Shown piece after piece: positions 50,604 through 63,879 of a stretch of DNA of 64,000 bases. A model generated the notes under the pieces. That model did not search any database. It was not told where the DNA came from and worked only from the letters and a program-made list of their open reading frames with translations. The stretch comes from Chionis minor (Eukaryota > Chordata > Aves > Charadriiformes > Chionididae): contig VZSF01010416.1 of NCBI GenBank assembly GCA_013398295.1, forward strand, positions 1,758,098 through 1,822,097. The letters are read 5' to 3'. Numbering within the stretch: the stretch's first letter is position 1; each line of letters starts with the position of its first letter. A program made the position numbers and the translations under genes.

Positions 50604-53600
50604 TTGATGATGGTTAGCAAGATGACCAGGGATTAGCGCTGCCCATGAAAACTCCAGCCTGACCATCTTGAGATAGGCAGAGATCTGGCTTTAGTGTCAT
50701 TAGAGAATCGTTACACTGCCTACATTCATAATAACATTCTAAAATCACTATTTTATGTGTTTGAAGACATAAAACACACAGCGTATTTGCTTTAATTTCT
50801 CTGTATTTTCGCCAAGTCGTATCAAATTCTAGGTATTCCTGAGCACTGTGATTACCAAAATTGTTTCCCTTGTTATACAGCTAGCGATGCTGAGAAGTGG
50901 ATATTCAGTAAGACATAATCACACCCAATTATGTCCCCAACCTTGAATATAGAGTCTATTGAAAAAATTACATGAACTTTTTAAAGTTTGTATTCGTAAC
51001 ATTTTCTTCTGCATTCTGGAGCTTCAGGGACCCTCACAGCATGCAAACTTTCCACCCCTTCCTGCAAGAGTTGGTGGTCCTATAGAAGAAAAAAAAAATC
51101 CTTTACATTAAGAACTTAAGGAAATGAACAGGTATATATGTATTTGATTAGAAACTGCAGAAATCATTTAATGTAATTACTACCTAATCCATCTTGAAAA
51201 CAAGGACAATTTCAAAATTAAGGCATTTATAGGAAATTAGAATGACTTGAAGTTTGGATGACAGAAGTACACAGTAAGAAATGTAGTTACATACCATGTT
51301 TATCTTCTAAATGAGGATATTTGGTGAAGCACAGATGGGCTACTGTATCTCTTAATCCTCTGACCCATAAGGATTGGCAGTGAGACAGTGTTCCCATTAA
51401 TACAGCTCTGACTACTTCTACTTTTTTACATGGCATTGAAATACTACGTTTGGGAACGCATTGACTCACTTAGGACGGCGGCTGCCGTACCAGAGAAAGG
51501 AAGCTGATTTTCCTTTTCAAATTTTGAGTGCACACATAAGTGGTGGTAACTTAGGAATCAGCTCTTAGAAACAGCACCTGGAATATAAAAGGTTTTAAAA
51601 TCTTACCTGTCAGAAAGTAATGTTCTATTATACAGGAGAACAGAAGTTCAGGTATACTGAGGGTCTGATTAAGGAGTGGGCACAGCACTGTTTAGGATGG
51701 CTAACCTTGACCATTCCTGAACTATGCCAAAATTAGAATGGGTGGCAGGGTTGCTCACAAACCAGACACAGTATCTACAACTTAACAATGTCCATAGAGG
51801 AGGGCTTCCAAGTAAATTCCACCTTTCTTTAAAATTCTGTACTGGAAACTGCAGGACCGGAGAGTACAGTGGTAACCCCACCGGCCACCTTAACTTATAC
51901 CACCCTGGGGTCGTACATGACATAGCACCACTTGAGAAGCCCACCATAGAGCAAGGAAATTATTTGTTTTCCCAAGTCTCAAGCTTACCCATCAGGGCCT
52001 TCCTCTCATACCGTAAGCGAGAACTTTTAAAGGGAGCAGCTGCAACCAGCCACTGAACCAGAAAGTGACAGAGATGCTGGTAAAGTGTCCCAGCATAGCA
52101 CTGCGCTCTTACAGAGATTTACACAATAGGCAGGATTTAAAACAAACACAAGAAGAGACACTATTTAATTAGGACCTTCACAGAAAAACATCTGGTATAA
52201 TTGGTTAAGGGGAAGTCTTTACTCAGGCAACATTTATTGGGATATAAACAATGTCCAATTGTAAAAGCTAATTAAACAGCAGGGCTAAGGTAACAGAGAG
52301 CTTTGCCTGCATGACTAGGATGTAAGGTTTATAAACCATGCTGTTATGGGATGACAACAGCAAGAACAAATAATTGTGTATCCAAAAAGTCAATTATGCC
52401 CTTCTTTTAGTAATAACATGCTCCAGAGGTCAGAGAATACTTCTTCTTAAGTAACATAGCCAGTTTTCTATACAGATTGAAGCTTGATTACTGTTCAGCG
52501 TTTGTTGGGAAACTGAAAGCAGGAAAACCAGCCTGATGGATATTTCACCCCATTCAGCAGCACATTATTAGCCCATCACTGTGAAGCTCTAGGCACCCTC
52601 ATGCCCTTTGCTTTCACAGAGCAAATTCTCTGATGTTGAGCCATCTGGCCTATAGCACTTTCCAAGGAATTTGTATCATTGACCATATGTTATTTCAGTG
52701 TCTCTTTAAAGAAAGTTCACTCAGATGTAATAGCGAAATTTTTAATATATATATATGTATATAGTTGAACTAATGGAAATTAAATGGCAGGTACACACAC
52801 ATGCATGTAGCTACAAATTCACTGACAAATGCATCTTGCAGAGCTTCTTCAGATGTTTCGCGATGGATGGCAGCCTGGGTTTACCTCACCCCTCCAGATC
52901 GCCTCCAGGTTATTCATAGCAAAGTCTCAACCTTCTGCAGTATCTCCAGTGTTGTGTCTACTTGGCAGCACCATACCTGCTCTTACAATCCATTCAATCA
53001 TAGTCTTTGTAACAAAGAAAATTCTGCTTTATTAACTTTCTTCTTGCTTATCTTGTTTGTAGGGGTGGAATGACACACCTCTGCAAACTGCAAAGAAAAT
53101 TAGAGGTTTAGAGGCCAGGCAAATACTCCTTCTTTTGTGAAGACAGAGGGATATTTTCCTTTGAATGTCGTTCTGTGCACTAATATAATCCATGGGGATT
53201 GAGAAGTACCATTTATCATATACTATGAACAAATAAAATAAAGAATCTCCCAAGAAGTCCTCTTCCAAACCAATGATGTCCATAAGAGCTTTACTGTCTT
53301 TCATGAGAACGCTATTAAGGCATCAATTTTTTAAAAAAGTTATCTTGCCACAGCATAGGCTGAAGTGTGTTTGCTGTACTTTCCAAGTGTGGCCATCAAA
53401 CAACTTGAATTCTGTCACAAGGCTGCATGCCAAGCAGCGGTACACAAATGCACTGAAATCTTAAGCTAGTTAATAGCCTTTTAAAGTGCACATAATTTTC
53501 TCACAAACCAAATATCTGCAGCAATCCAAAACTTTAAAAACTTTTAATGTTTTTTTTTTTTTAATTCATAGCCTCTAGCAATATATTATAATGAACAGTA

Positions 53601-54440
53601 GGTATAAAACTATACTTAAAACCTTAAATGTTTTCACAATAATTTTTACTTTTAATAATTTAATTTACTGCATTTTAGATTTGAAAGTAGGAAGGACAAT
53701 TTCAAACGAAAACTTCAAAAACAAGATACGACCAAAGACTTTTACAGGATGAAAGAACACATGTAAGGAGGATCAAGACCCTACAGTGAGATCAGCTATT
53801 AGCTAATTAAATATGTGACTAAAATTCATCATTTGAAATAGCAGCCGTATTGATGGTGAGCAATCTGGTAAGCAAACAAATGATAGTGGATTTTTTTTCG
53901 TATCTTCAGAGAGAAACATTTATCTTAATAAGATTCACTATGCCATAATACATGTGGAATAAGTCAATGTCTACTAATTAAAGGACACTGTCAAACTGAT
54001 TTTCTAAACAGCTAATTAAAATATGTAGCATCTAATACAGCACTTCTTGCAAAGTATGCTGTGTTTAAAAAATACATTCCTGTAAAAGTTACTTGTTTTT
54101 CTATTCCCTTGTGTTCGCTTTTTTAATTGGTTTTTCAACAAAGGAGGATCTGCTGAACTAAGGTTGTGTTTCGGTATCAAGCTCCATTAATGCACACCCC
54201 TGTACTTATGCAGAAGCCCAATGATTTGTAGGTCTAAAAGGCTATCCAAGAAAACAGTGACACTAATCCTAAAGTTTGCTGTTGTTGCTTTTTCAAGGAT
54301 GACAAGCTTTTCCCTCTGGTTTGGGGGGGATTTTAGATAATCTAGGTGTTATGTGAAACTGTAAAATTTTCAAAACTAAATGTGATTTTCGTATTGGTGA
54401 GGAATCTTTAACCTTCCATTTTATAGATTACATTAGTTTC

Positions 54441-54660
54441 TCAGAGTAAGCAGGCTTCTCTGTTTCTTATTCTGATTCTGTATGTAGCTTTTTCAAGAGA
54501 AAGAAGTTGTTGTAGATCTGTCAGCAAGGCTCTGGGAGTAGGAGGATGTTTGGATTTCCGGCATATTGCAACGCAGTTCTTGGCCACCAGCAAAGCTATG
54601 TGTGTGAATCTCATTTTATATCCGTTTTTTTGCAATACCACATATTTTAAGAAACATTTG
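54441..54660 (-). mobile_element. Possible L1/Tx1-like LINE relic (reverse-transcriptase C-terminal tail)
   Basis: The minus-strand frame contains ALLVAKNCVAICRKSKHPPT, then LLSLEKATYRIR. This fits the tail pattern of L1/Tx1-clade ORF2 proteins (ALxxAKxxIxxxWK, PPT, L, LEKxxY). The usual W is replaced by R. It is only about 66 codons, without the catalytic domain, so the call is tentative; it does not resemble CR1. Confidence 0.4.
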
Positions 54661-55206
54661 AAATAGTCTCCGTACTCCTAATCCTAATCACAAATCATTC
54701 CCTAAAAGAAGCTGAGAAGGCAAAATACATGCCTTTATGTAACTCACGTCATGAGAAACTGTGGATTAAATGATGCTGTCATAGAAATAAAATACAATCT
54801 GTTGTATCTTGAGCAATTTAAGTCAGTATTCAGATTTCTTATCTCAAATCAGTCTATTGTTTGCTATGTTTGTTCCAGATTCAGATTTAACAATATTTTC
54901 TATGACATACTTTTTTTCATTAAAACATTATTAGCCAGCTAATCTTATTAGTCAAATTTTTAATCTTTTTTAAAATGTGTATTTTTGCAGTGCAGAAATC
55001 TGATGCAGTAAATTATGAACTCTGTGGCTGCTAATTAGTTTTACACCTGGAAGTATACGGAACTCATCTGCAATTCCTACTTGCATTATTTTTTTCTCTA
55101 AAGATCACCTGAGTCACCACTCCCACCCCTTCTTTTCTATCCTCGACCAATACATAGAAATCATCATTTTTTCAGCCAAGGCATATGCAACATCCTTCAG
55201 AAAGCA

Positions 55207-55566
55207 TCAGAGCAGATCCTTCATCAGCTGGAGGAACGACTGTGTTAACAACATGAGGTACTTCCTGCCCCGGGCAGCATAAAACAAGCTTGGGATTTCC
55301 AAACATTTTGTCTTCTCCAGCAAAGAGGTGATTTTAGCATGTGTTAAGTAACACATTATAAACACACCTTTTCTTTTCATGTACCCGTGTCCTTTTGTAG
55401 GCAAGTGCTCAGCTCCTCCCAAATTATAATGAAAGTCCAGTGGCTGACCAGAGGCTTTGATGAACACTACACAGGGCAATGACTTGAAACCAATCCTCTC
55501 CATTGTAAATAATTCCAGAATAAAAAAATAACCGAGAGTTGTGTTGACAATGAGTTGGGAGGGCAA
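55207..55566 (-). other. Unassigned 119-codon open frame, intergenic
   Basis: A minus-strand frame with no family I recognise. It lies about 570 bp upstream, on the same strand, of the L1/Tx1-like relic at 54.4-54.66 kb, so it might be another part of the same decayed element. No reverse-transcriptase motif is visible. A chance frame remains likely. Confidence 0.15.
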
Positions 55567-56111
55567 AATACTTTTCAGTCTTCTGTAACTGTCTGCATTC
55601 TGCAGTGTTAACAGGAGTTAAAACTTGGTTTAGTCATTGAAGTAATCAGGTATGAATCAAAGAATCCTCAGGAGATGCTCTTGTTGAGAAAGCAGATACT
55701 ATTTTCACACAAACAAGCATTTTTCTCATCCTAACTTCATCTTAATGGGTATATATCTTTAATAAACAAAACCATTACTTTGAATTGTATGAGGAAATTT
55801 CCATCTTTAATATTGCTCAAACAAAAATACTAAAATGCTAAAAGCATTTTGTTTTTTTATACACACATCTAGCATGTTCATTGCCATAATGCGATATTGT
55901 AAATGCCAAAAAAGTGAAGCCGTGATCTATAATTTTAAAATGCCAGTGATTTCCAAGCTGTCACCGGTCTTGGAAAATTTCCCCTGTAGCATGTGGAGAT
56001 CAATAACTGTTTATAGACTTTTTAATCCCAGTTTGTAGGGAGCGTATAACTATGGACTATGTCAAATCTCTTAACTGTGAAGTGAAAGGCTGATTTCACA
56101 CTTAAATTTAC

Positions 56112-57462
56112 CCAAAAGCCTATAATGCTAAAGAAAGGCAAGACGGATGATCCCGGGAACTACAGGCCAGTCAGCGTCTGCTTCTTCTCTGGGACAATAA
56201 TGGTGACAGTCCACAGGAGCCATTTCTGAAGAAGAAAGAAAAGTGATTAGAAACAGTAGCAAGCATGGAATTATCAAGGTTTGCCATGCTTGACCAAGCC
56301 TAATTACCTTCTGTGATGAAATGGCAAGATGTGCAGACAAAGGGAGAGCAGTAGATGTCCTCTACCTTGATTCAGCAAGGCTTTTCGGCATGCTCTCCCA
56401 CAGCACCCTTGTATCCAAGTCGGAACATTACAGTGTGGATGGACAGGCTGCCAGATGGGTGAACATCGAGCCTGACAGGCACAATGGGCTAACGATTCAT
56501 CCTCCGCCTGACCGCTGGCTACAAGTGCCGTTCCTTGGGAAGTGACCCTTAGACCTACACCGTTGAACATCTTTCTTTATCGGTGGCCTGGGGGAGAACA
56601 CAGAGCACAACTTTGTCAGGCTTGCAAAAAGCATCGAACTAGGTGATGCCAACAGCACATCAAGATCAGAAATCGTCATTTAGAGGGACATACACAGGCT
56701 GAAGGAATGGGCGGACAGGAACCTCATGAAACTCAGCAAGGACACGTGACAAGTCTTGCACCTGGGACAGACTAACCCCCTAAAATGGTACAGGATCAGA
56801 CTGCCTGGCTGAGGAGCAGCTCTGCTGAAAAGGACATGGGGGTCCTGGTGACGATGTGCATTAAACGTGAGCCAGCAGCACATGCTGGCAGCAATGAAGG
56901 CTAACAGCATATTATGCTATATCAACAGGTGCATAGATAGTAGATTGAGAGATGTAATTATTCCCTTTTGCTCCGTATTCTTTAGGCTATTTTAGTATCT
57001 GCGATACTATGTGCAGTTTGGGGGGCCCCTGTACAAGAAAGACGCTGACAAACTTGAGAAAGTTGAGTAGACAAGCACCAGGGCGTTCAGAGGGCTGCAG
57101 CATGTGCTCTTCAAGGAAAGCCTGAGAGAAGAGGGCTTGTTTAGACTGGAGAAGAGACAGCTTCCAAAACACCTAAAAACAACCTACTCATACTTAAGAA
57201 GAGGCTACCAAAAAAGATGGAGCTAGGCTCATTACTGAGGTACAACTGGCTATAAAGACAAAATTAATTAAATTCAAGGATATTTAAGCAGTGGAACAGG
57301 CTGCCCAGAGAGGCTGGGGAATCTCCATCCTTGCAGGTTTTCAAAAGCTCATTGCACCAAGTCCTAAACAGATGTGATTCAGCATTGATCCTGATCTGAG
57401 CAGGAGTTTGCCCTTAGAAAGCTTCCTAAGATCCCTTCCAACTGCATGATTCTGTGATTCTC
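56112..57462 (+). mobile_element. CR1 LINE, about 1.35 kb, degraded ORF2 and 3' end
   Basis: The plus strand reads from a reverse-transcriptase block (KGKTDDPGNYRPVS) through VLYLDSARLFGMLSH-like sequence to the CR1 3' end CCTTCCAACTGCATGATTCT. Stops and frameshifts are frequent. It is the longest CR1 copy in the window, in the opposite orientation to those at 21.8 and 49.8 kb. It lacks ORF1 and the endonuclease, so it is not mobile. Confidence 0.92.
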
Positions 57463-58159
57463 AGTATATGTAAGAGTCTTTCCAAAGTTGGACTTTGCCA
57501 TCCATCCTATCCTTAGGGTTGTCACTTTACACATGTAATTCTGGCCTAATGTCAAGAGAAAGTGAATTAATGCATCTTCTTCGTCCTTGTATCTCAGAAG
57601 CAGGTTTAAGATCAATATCCTGCGCATGCTGACCCTAAATTCCATTGCAATGTTAATGTATCCCATTACAGGAAAATATCTTTTACTCACTATTTTTCCT
57701 TTCTTGCACATGTACCCATGTGAAAGTGGGTAAAGAATTTCATTGTATCATGGAACTTTTGTCTTCTGAATCCAGATGGTTTTCTATCTGAAATTTGACA
57801 GAAAAGGCACTGGAAAATAATTTTATCTTTGATTATGTCTCTACAGCTTATTCATCAATGTTTTTAGTTACGGTAGATCAATCCTTTTCCATGCTCATCC
57901 ATTTCTCAGTCTTCTGTTTCATCTAATTTTTCATCAGCTGGATCTTTTCTTTGCATAACAGAAATACGAGCTATGGTTTCACACACATTGCTGTGTCCAT
58001 AAGTCCGCAGTTCCTAAACGTTAATTGGGTAAGAAACTGTGATGTAAATTGGTAACAAAGCATGCTGTATCCTAACACTGCAAAGAAATTTGAATTTTGA
58101 AATGTTCTCATGAAAGCCAAAATTTAATTACGTTACTCCATTTAATGAAGTCAGACATA

Positions 58160-58309
58160 CTACTTGGACCTGCGCAAAGCAATTCACACCATCCCGCATG
58201 ACACCCTGATCTCTAAACTGGAGAGACATGGATTTGATGGACGGACCACTCAGTGGGTAAGGAACTGGCTGGATGGTCAAACTCAAAGAGTTGCGGTCAA
58301 TGGCTCCAT
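58160..58309 (+). mobile_element. CR1 LINE internal reverse-transcriptase fragment
   Basis: The plus strand encodes YLDLRKAIHTIPHD followed by SKLERHGFDGR and WVRNWLDGQTQRVAVNGS, a well-kept internal block of CR1 reverse transcriptase. It ends abruptly at an LTR-like sequence at 58310 and has no 3' tail. The catalytic YxDD box is not in this fragment. Confidence 0.9.
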
Positions 58310-58480
58310 TGTGGTTTGGGCCAGACTGGCCACTGAAACAAACAACAGATGCACCCTCCCACCTCTCCCTCCAGGGAGGAAGACAGAAAGAAGAGACAGA
58401 AATGAGTTTAAAAGAAACGAAACTACTTTAATGAAAATATTAACAAAATAATAGAAAGAAAATAATGAAATATATACAAT
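58310..58480. mobile_element. Probable truncated LTR fragment
   Basis: TGTGGTTTGGGCCAGACTGG and a following TTTAATGAAAATATTAACAA block resemble avian ERV LTR sequence, joined directly to a CR1 fragment. About 170 bp is recognisable; no second edge, internal region or CR1 continuation is seen, which suggests insertion followed by deletion. Confidence 0.45.
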
Positions 58481-60487
58481 ATAGAGAGAGGAACTAGTGT
58501 CCTTTTACAAGCTTAGACTTTGTCTCTTTATTCTTACATTCATACTGTAAACTCCCTGGTTAGCAAGTAATATACTGCAAGCCTCAAAATGAACAATAAT
58601 TCTGCAGTATAGTCATTTGTTACATGATTGCACGTTCTAAATGTGACAGTATTTAGCAAATAGTAGAAATATATACTGGAAATGAACCATACATTTTCTT
58701 CCCAATTCCTTTAGTAAGAGTGTGTAAACACATTAAATTGTGTGGTTTCATATCTGAGGTCTTATTTCCAATATTATGAAAGACTGCCTTAAAGTATTTA
58801 CATCTTCTTTGTGTTGTATCATCATGAAGAAAAACCCAAGCTGCAAGGAAGACTTACAAACATATAAAATTAAAGCGGCCGGTAGAATTTGCTAACTTTT
58901 CTGCAACTGAAGTGGCATAAAATGGGATTTCTAAGATACAACGAATATACAAAATTATTAAGCCTGTAAACAGCTAGGAGCCTATTTTGGGGCAACTGTA
59001 GCATACCTTGGTGGCTTTGCCACAAACTAAAGCCAAACACCAACTTTTTTTAATCACATGAGAAATCCAATACTCTTCTGGAGGTGCAGTACCATTTAAA
59101 TCAATAGGGGAAGCAGTTTAAACCTATTCAAACAAGAAAAAAAATCTTGAAAGTCCAGAAAGGTAATAAACAAATAATGTATCCTTGTTCTTTATCCTTG
59201 TTCTTTTTCCACTCCTGACTGTGCAAATCAGAGAAAGTAGAAAGTTGGGGTGGCAGTGGAAGCCTCACCAAAATGTATTTCAAAGAGAAGGAAAGATATT
59301 TAAATTGGTATAAAAAAATCAGTAATGCTACGCTGACTGTGGAAGGCAGAGTGAATACGAAGTCACGTGGCTCTGAGGCCTGATCTTTTAAGCTGCTCCT
59401 AATTAAATGCAGCTTTGCTCCTACTGGATGCTATGAGCTTTCCTGGTTACTGCCCGTATTAAATGAAAATTAGATACTTATCTGTATGAATGTTGCAAAG
59501 TTGATTGAAAAAAGATAATGTGTGAAGTCTGTGTCAAAAAAGAATATTGCTGATTCATTCTAATGTGCTTAGACATTCCTGAACTCCGATGGTTCACCAG
59601 TACCTCATAGTATAGGTCTTAATCCTTAGCAGATAAATGCTTAATCCAAGATAAATCGTAATAAATCCAAATGAGATTAGACCTTTACCCAAATATTCAA
59701 TGAGTGGTGTAAAAACATGTTTGAGGGACTGTGATACATCAGCGAGAGTCACTGACTAAATTATGTAGGGAACTTCAGAGAAGGTGCAATAATAGTTAAA
59801 GGAAAAGCAGGAATTTACTGATAAGCACCACTTGCGTGGCTGGTGTTGAGTGTTCTTCACCAGCCTCACTTCTTAACAATATTCTTCTCATCAGCAAAAG
59901 GACTGCTAAGAGCTGAGTCTTCGTGGTTGAAATCAGTACTCTGCCAAAGTCACCTACTTTCTGAAATGTATGTTTTATTTATCTCCTCCTCCCCACTCCT
60001 ACTCTTCTGAATCTGAATAAAACCTGCAGGAACCCTAAGGCTAAATCATTTAGGGGGATCCACTGGCGTTTTCATCCCCTCTGTATTTGCTAGCTTATGG
60101 TATCTGGATCCCTTGTTAAGTATTTACAGCAAAGCACATCTTTACACAGTATTTTAAAACTTTAAAAATTCAAAAAGCCATATTAACTAAAATTAATAGT
60201 GCTATGATTAACTAAATGCCTTTTGGTTAGAGCAGGACAAAAAGATAAGAAAAATAATTTGCTGCTAAAATCTGAGATTGCTATGAAAGTCTAGAACCTT
60301 TACCTGGAAGAAATTTTGGCCATCTTTACTTGTGACACAAGTATAACCTCTGAACCTGCCAACTGTAAACAAAAAGCTGCTGTCTCGAAGCAGCAGCATT
60401 ACAGCTACATTTCAGTGAGTTTTTTATTCTATAAAACCCCCAAAAAATCCTATTCTAAAAAACTGTGTTGCCTTACATTCAGCAATT

Positions 60488-60502
60488 AAAAAAAAAAAAA
60501 AA
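60488..60502 (+). repeat. Poly-A run
   Basis: Fifteen consecutive A in the intergenic region, with no recognisable element attached. Confidence 0.9.
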
Positions 60503-63500
60503 GCACTACAAGAAACCACTACTTAATAAATTGTAACATGAATTAAATGAAAATTCTGAATGAAGCTGCCCACGTAAGTCAGAGTTCCATTAGTATTACT
60601 GAGCATACTCAGAGCTGTGATCCTGGGACACTGGCTTCATGGGAGTTTTGACTGTGTGAAGAATTAAAGTTACTATCTGATGTCCTCAAAGCCTTCGATG
60701 TGTTTATAGCTTTTATAGGTCAGTTGCAAAGATAAGCTTTGTAATGGCTTTCTACACTTACCTTGAAAAAGCACTTATACTCTCTTTCCATTGCTTAAAA
60801 TACATAAATGTTTACTTCTGACAACATTTGCTCTTTATTCTAAAACAGTGCTATGCATTAAGAATATATTGATTCAGAGCACTATATTCTGAATAGGCAA
60901 TTCCATCGTTGTGCTCTAATAGCACCGTGAAGCTATCAGATTTTGTTACCATCTGACTTCAGCTAGTCCTGCTGTTTCATCATCAAGTAATACAAGCAAA
61001 ATTCTGCATCAGGTGTCGTAACAGTGAACTAAGCAAGCCAATTCTCATTAGCAAATCACGCCTCCTCCATCCAGGTTTCTAAACTTCTGTAAATCCTTTT
61101 GTTGGTTGCTCAGATTAGACAAAGAAACGGGGCGGATTGTGGGAGGAGTAACGTGAATTAGATGCTCAGGTAGAGACAGATGCACGTAGACAAAGCAACC
61201 CAGGTGCTTTTTGAGTTCACGTGTAGAATGAGCACTCACAGCCTCTGAGTTGTGACTTCACATCATTTTCATTGCCTACAACATACGACTCATTTTTCTG
61301 AAGGAGAAACGTAAGTTCTTATTTTAGAAGGCGGTTTTGGTGTTGGTTTTGTCACGTAACTCAGATAGAAAGTAACATGAAAATTAATTAAATCTTTTAC
61401 TTTGTGTAGTACTTATCTAAATCATGCATTAGCAGTATTCATTTGGAAGAAACAGATTTCTTCATATTTGAGCAGGTCTACCTAGAATTCTCTTTCCAGA
61501 ATAGCAATATTGGGCTTTACACTTCTCCAGAGTATAGAAGACTTTCAAGTGACTATTTTCTGTTATATTTTTAAACGGCAGTTAGGAGTACCGTCTGAAT
61601 CTAAACTTGTATCACCCAGCAAATGCCACATAATGATCATTAGTTGTACGACAATGCAGACCTTTTGCTACGCCTGTGGAGAAATATTTGCACTGTAACC
61701 AGATCCAACAGGAACTATAAAATGGTAGAGATAAGTTTTTTGAGTATTAAGTAGGATTTTTTAATGTTTTTTGGTGGTTTTTTTTTCCAGAGACCTAAAA
61801 AACATAGGCAAATACCTGAAATACTGAATAGTGCAGGCTCAGTATACTGCAAACAAAAAAGCTGTGTAAGAAATGTCATTTTCCTTAGGTATACAGGGCT
61901 TCAAAGTGAGCCGCTTTTAGAAAAGCTGTTGTCTAATGGGGTGATACCTTATCATTTAATGGATTGATGCCCTTTTTTGACTGTTGTTTGGAAGTAGACT
62001 TCTCTGTTTTTAAGAATATCAATACCTCTTCAAAAGAAAGTTGTAGAGGCTGAAAGTCAGGAAGGATTTCTGTAATTCTGTTGAAATACACATAAAGATA
62101 CAGCGCACCTGCAAGTACAGCAACACTATTTTGCTTCAGAGAGAAATATTTTGGTATCAGTACACTGTTTAGGGGTTGATGATTTTTAATATAATAAGAG
62201 AGAGTGTGACGAGAAAGTCAAACTTGTTTCCAGGGGGAAAAAAAAGGTATCTTAATTTAGCTTTGTCTGCATTTCGTATTGCCACTTTTTAGAATAATTT
62301 ATGTATTTTAGGGGATGCCTACACAGAGTATATCACAGGTCCTTTCTGTATGTGATAGTGTGTCTCTAAAACAAAGAGGATTTTGACCAAACTAATAGAC
62401 AGATGAAGCCAAACAAACAAATTGCTGCTATGCTAATTTCTGAAACAGATGGCTCTGATCCAGTATTTGCTAGCAAATGTAATTCATTGTCAATCTAACA
62501 CAGAATCGTGTATGTCTTTCTGTCGCTCTGTATGTATAGCATATAGGGAGAAATCTGGCTGAGGATACTCCACCCACAGCTAAATTTATACACAAAGAAC
62601 TGAAAATCAAAGTGCATAAACAAGTACAAATTCTGCCATCCTTACTGGAAGCAGAGATTAGCCCGCTGTTTTGAAGTTTCAGGTACAGATCTTCAAAAGG
62701 CCTGAGACACTGGGGCTACAGTCTTTCCTCACTTTGTGGTACAAATACCCTTGAAATTAATGCAAGTTGCATACGTGGCTTGCAGCATGAGAGTTTACCA
62801 GGCAAACCACCCTATAAACTTTCTGATTTTCTAGACGCAAGGCGTTTTATTTAAACGACGGAGATTTTGTTACCTTTAACCAATCTCCCTGAAAAAAAAA
62901 GTCAGCAGGAACAGAAGTATTTTTGCATCCAGCCTCCAGACCAGGCCATGCAGTTGAGGCTGCGGGTCTGATTCAGCTTCCCGAGACAGCCCGTCTTTGC
63001 TGGTGGTGTATCTTCAGCTAAATTTAGCCTAATGTTAAGAATGACCTACGCAGCAAGGAAATAAACTCTTTGAAAAAATATAGGACAAAGCTTATGTTTA
63101 AGGGAAAGCTTCCCACAATGTTCTATTTGTGGCACACGATCGTACATTTGTGTCACATCATCTTATCCTTTCCTCCAGCATTGATTGAAAAAGAGGCTTT
63201 TTAACCTACTCAAAATCCTGCTTCGTACATCTTTACTGGCGAGGGTCACGGACCCGATCAACACCAAGAGAAGCACCTCCGAGCCGGAGATCGGGACAAA
63301 CCCCATCCTGCCTGCTGCACTTTTTATTTTCCTTTCCACATCGTGAGGCACCGGGAGGCGTCGCGGGGAGGCGTCGCGGCGCTGGGAGGGAGCGGAGCCG
63401 CCGAGACCGGCTGGGTACGTTCCCCCGGCTCCGGTGCTCACCCTCACGCACCCATCCACGGGGGCCACCCCTCCGGGGGGCTCACCGGCCCGCGCGGCCG

Positions 63501-63635
63501 CCCTCTACCCGCGTACCNCCCAGCTGCCCCGCGGTGTCGCCCAGCTGCTGCCGATTTGGCGACGCGCGCCCCGTGGGCGATAAAAAATCCCTCCCGCGCT
63601 ACCTCCGCCCCGCTCCACCCGGGCGCTGCCTCTGC

Positions 63636-63647
63636 CAAGATGGCGGC
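63636..63647 (+). promoter_or_regulatory. YY1 motif (CAAGATGGCGGC)
   Basis: Exact match to the YY1 consensus AAGATGGCGGC in a CpG island. The contained ATG opens only nine codons before a stop, so it is better read as an initiator-type element marking a plus-strand start than as a protein start. Confidence 0.65.
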
Positions 63648-63713
63648 GCCGCCTCACGCCGCTCCGTAGCGCCGCGCCCCCGCTCCGCCTGCGCGGGAGA
63701 CCCCGTGGCCGCC

Positions 63714-63879
63714 NNNNNNNNNNNNNNNNNNNNNNNNNNNNNNNNNNNNNNNNNNNNNNNNNNNNNNNNNNNNNNNNNNNNNNNNNNNNNNNNNNNNNNN
63801 NNNNNNNNNNNNNNNNNNNNNNNNNNNNNNNNNNNNNNNNNNNNNNNNNNNNNNNNNNNNNNNNNNNNNNNNNNNNNNN
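63714..63879. other. Assembly gap (N run)
   Basis: 166 undetermined bases in the second CpG island, flanked by G/C runs; a single N also occurs at 63518. GC-rich promoter sequence is missing here. Confidence 1.

Larger units (their letters stand above)
43111..63229. other. Intergenic region upstream of AGBL4
   Basis: About 20 kb of mostly AT-rich DNA between the two CpG islands with no supported exon. Parts of 43.48-45.76 kb are pyrimidine-rich on the plus strand. Repeats listed separately lie at about 46.96-47.01, 48.1-48.2, 49.76-50.6, 54.4-54.65, 56.1-57.46 and 58.16-58.48 kb. Remaining stretches (43.2-46.9, 47.1-48.0, 48.2-49.7, 50.65-54.4, 55.6-56.1 and 58.5-63.2 kb) hold nothing I can identify; a non-coding RNA or enhancer could not be seen by eye. 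Confidence 0.7.

Noticed and set aside
56304..56570. Minus-strand 88-codon frame
   Set aside because: Antisense shadow of a plus-strand CR1 copy.
63641..63669. Plus-strand ATG in CAAGATGGCGGC as a protein start
   Set aside because: Only nine codons before a stop; the sequence is a textbook YY1 motif.
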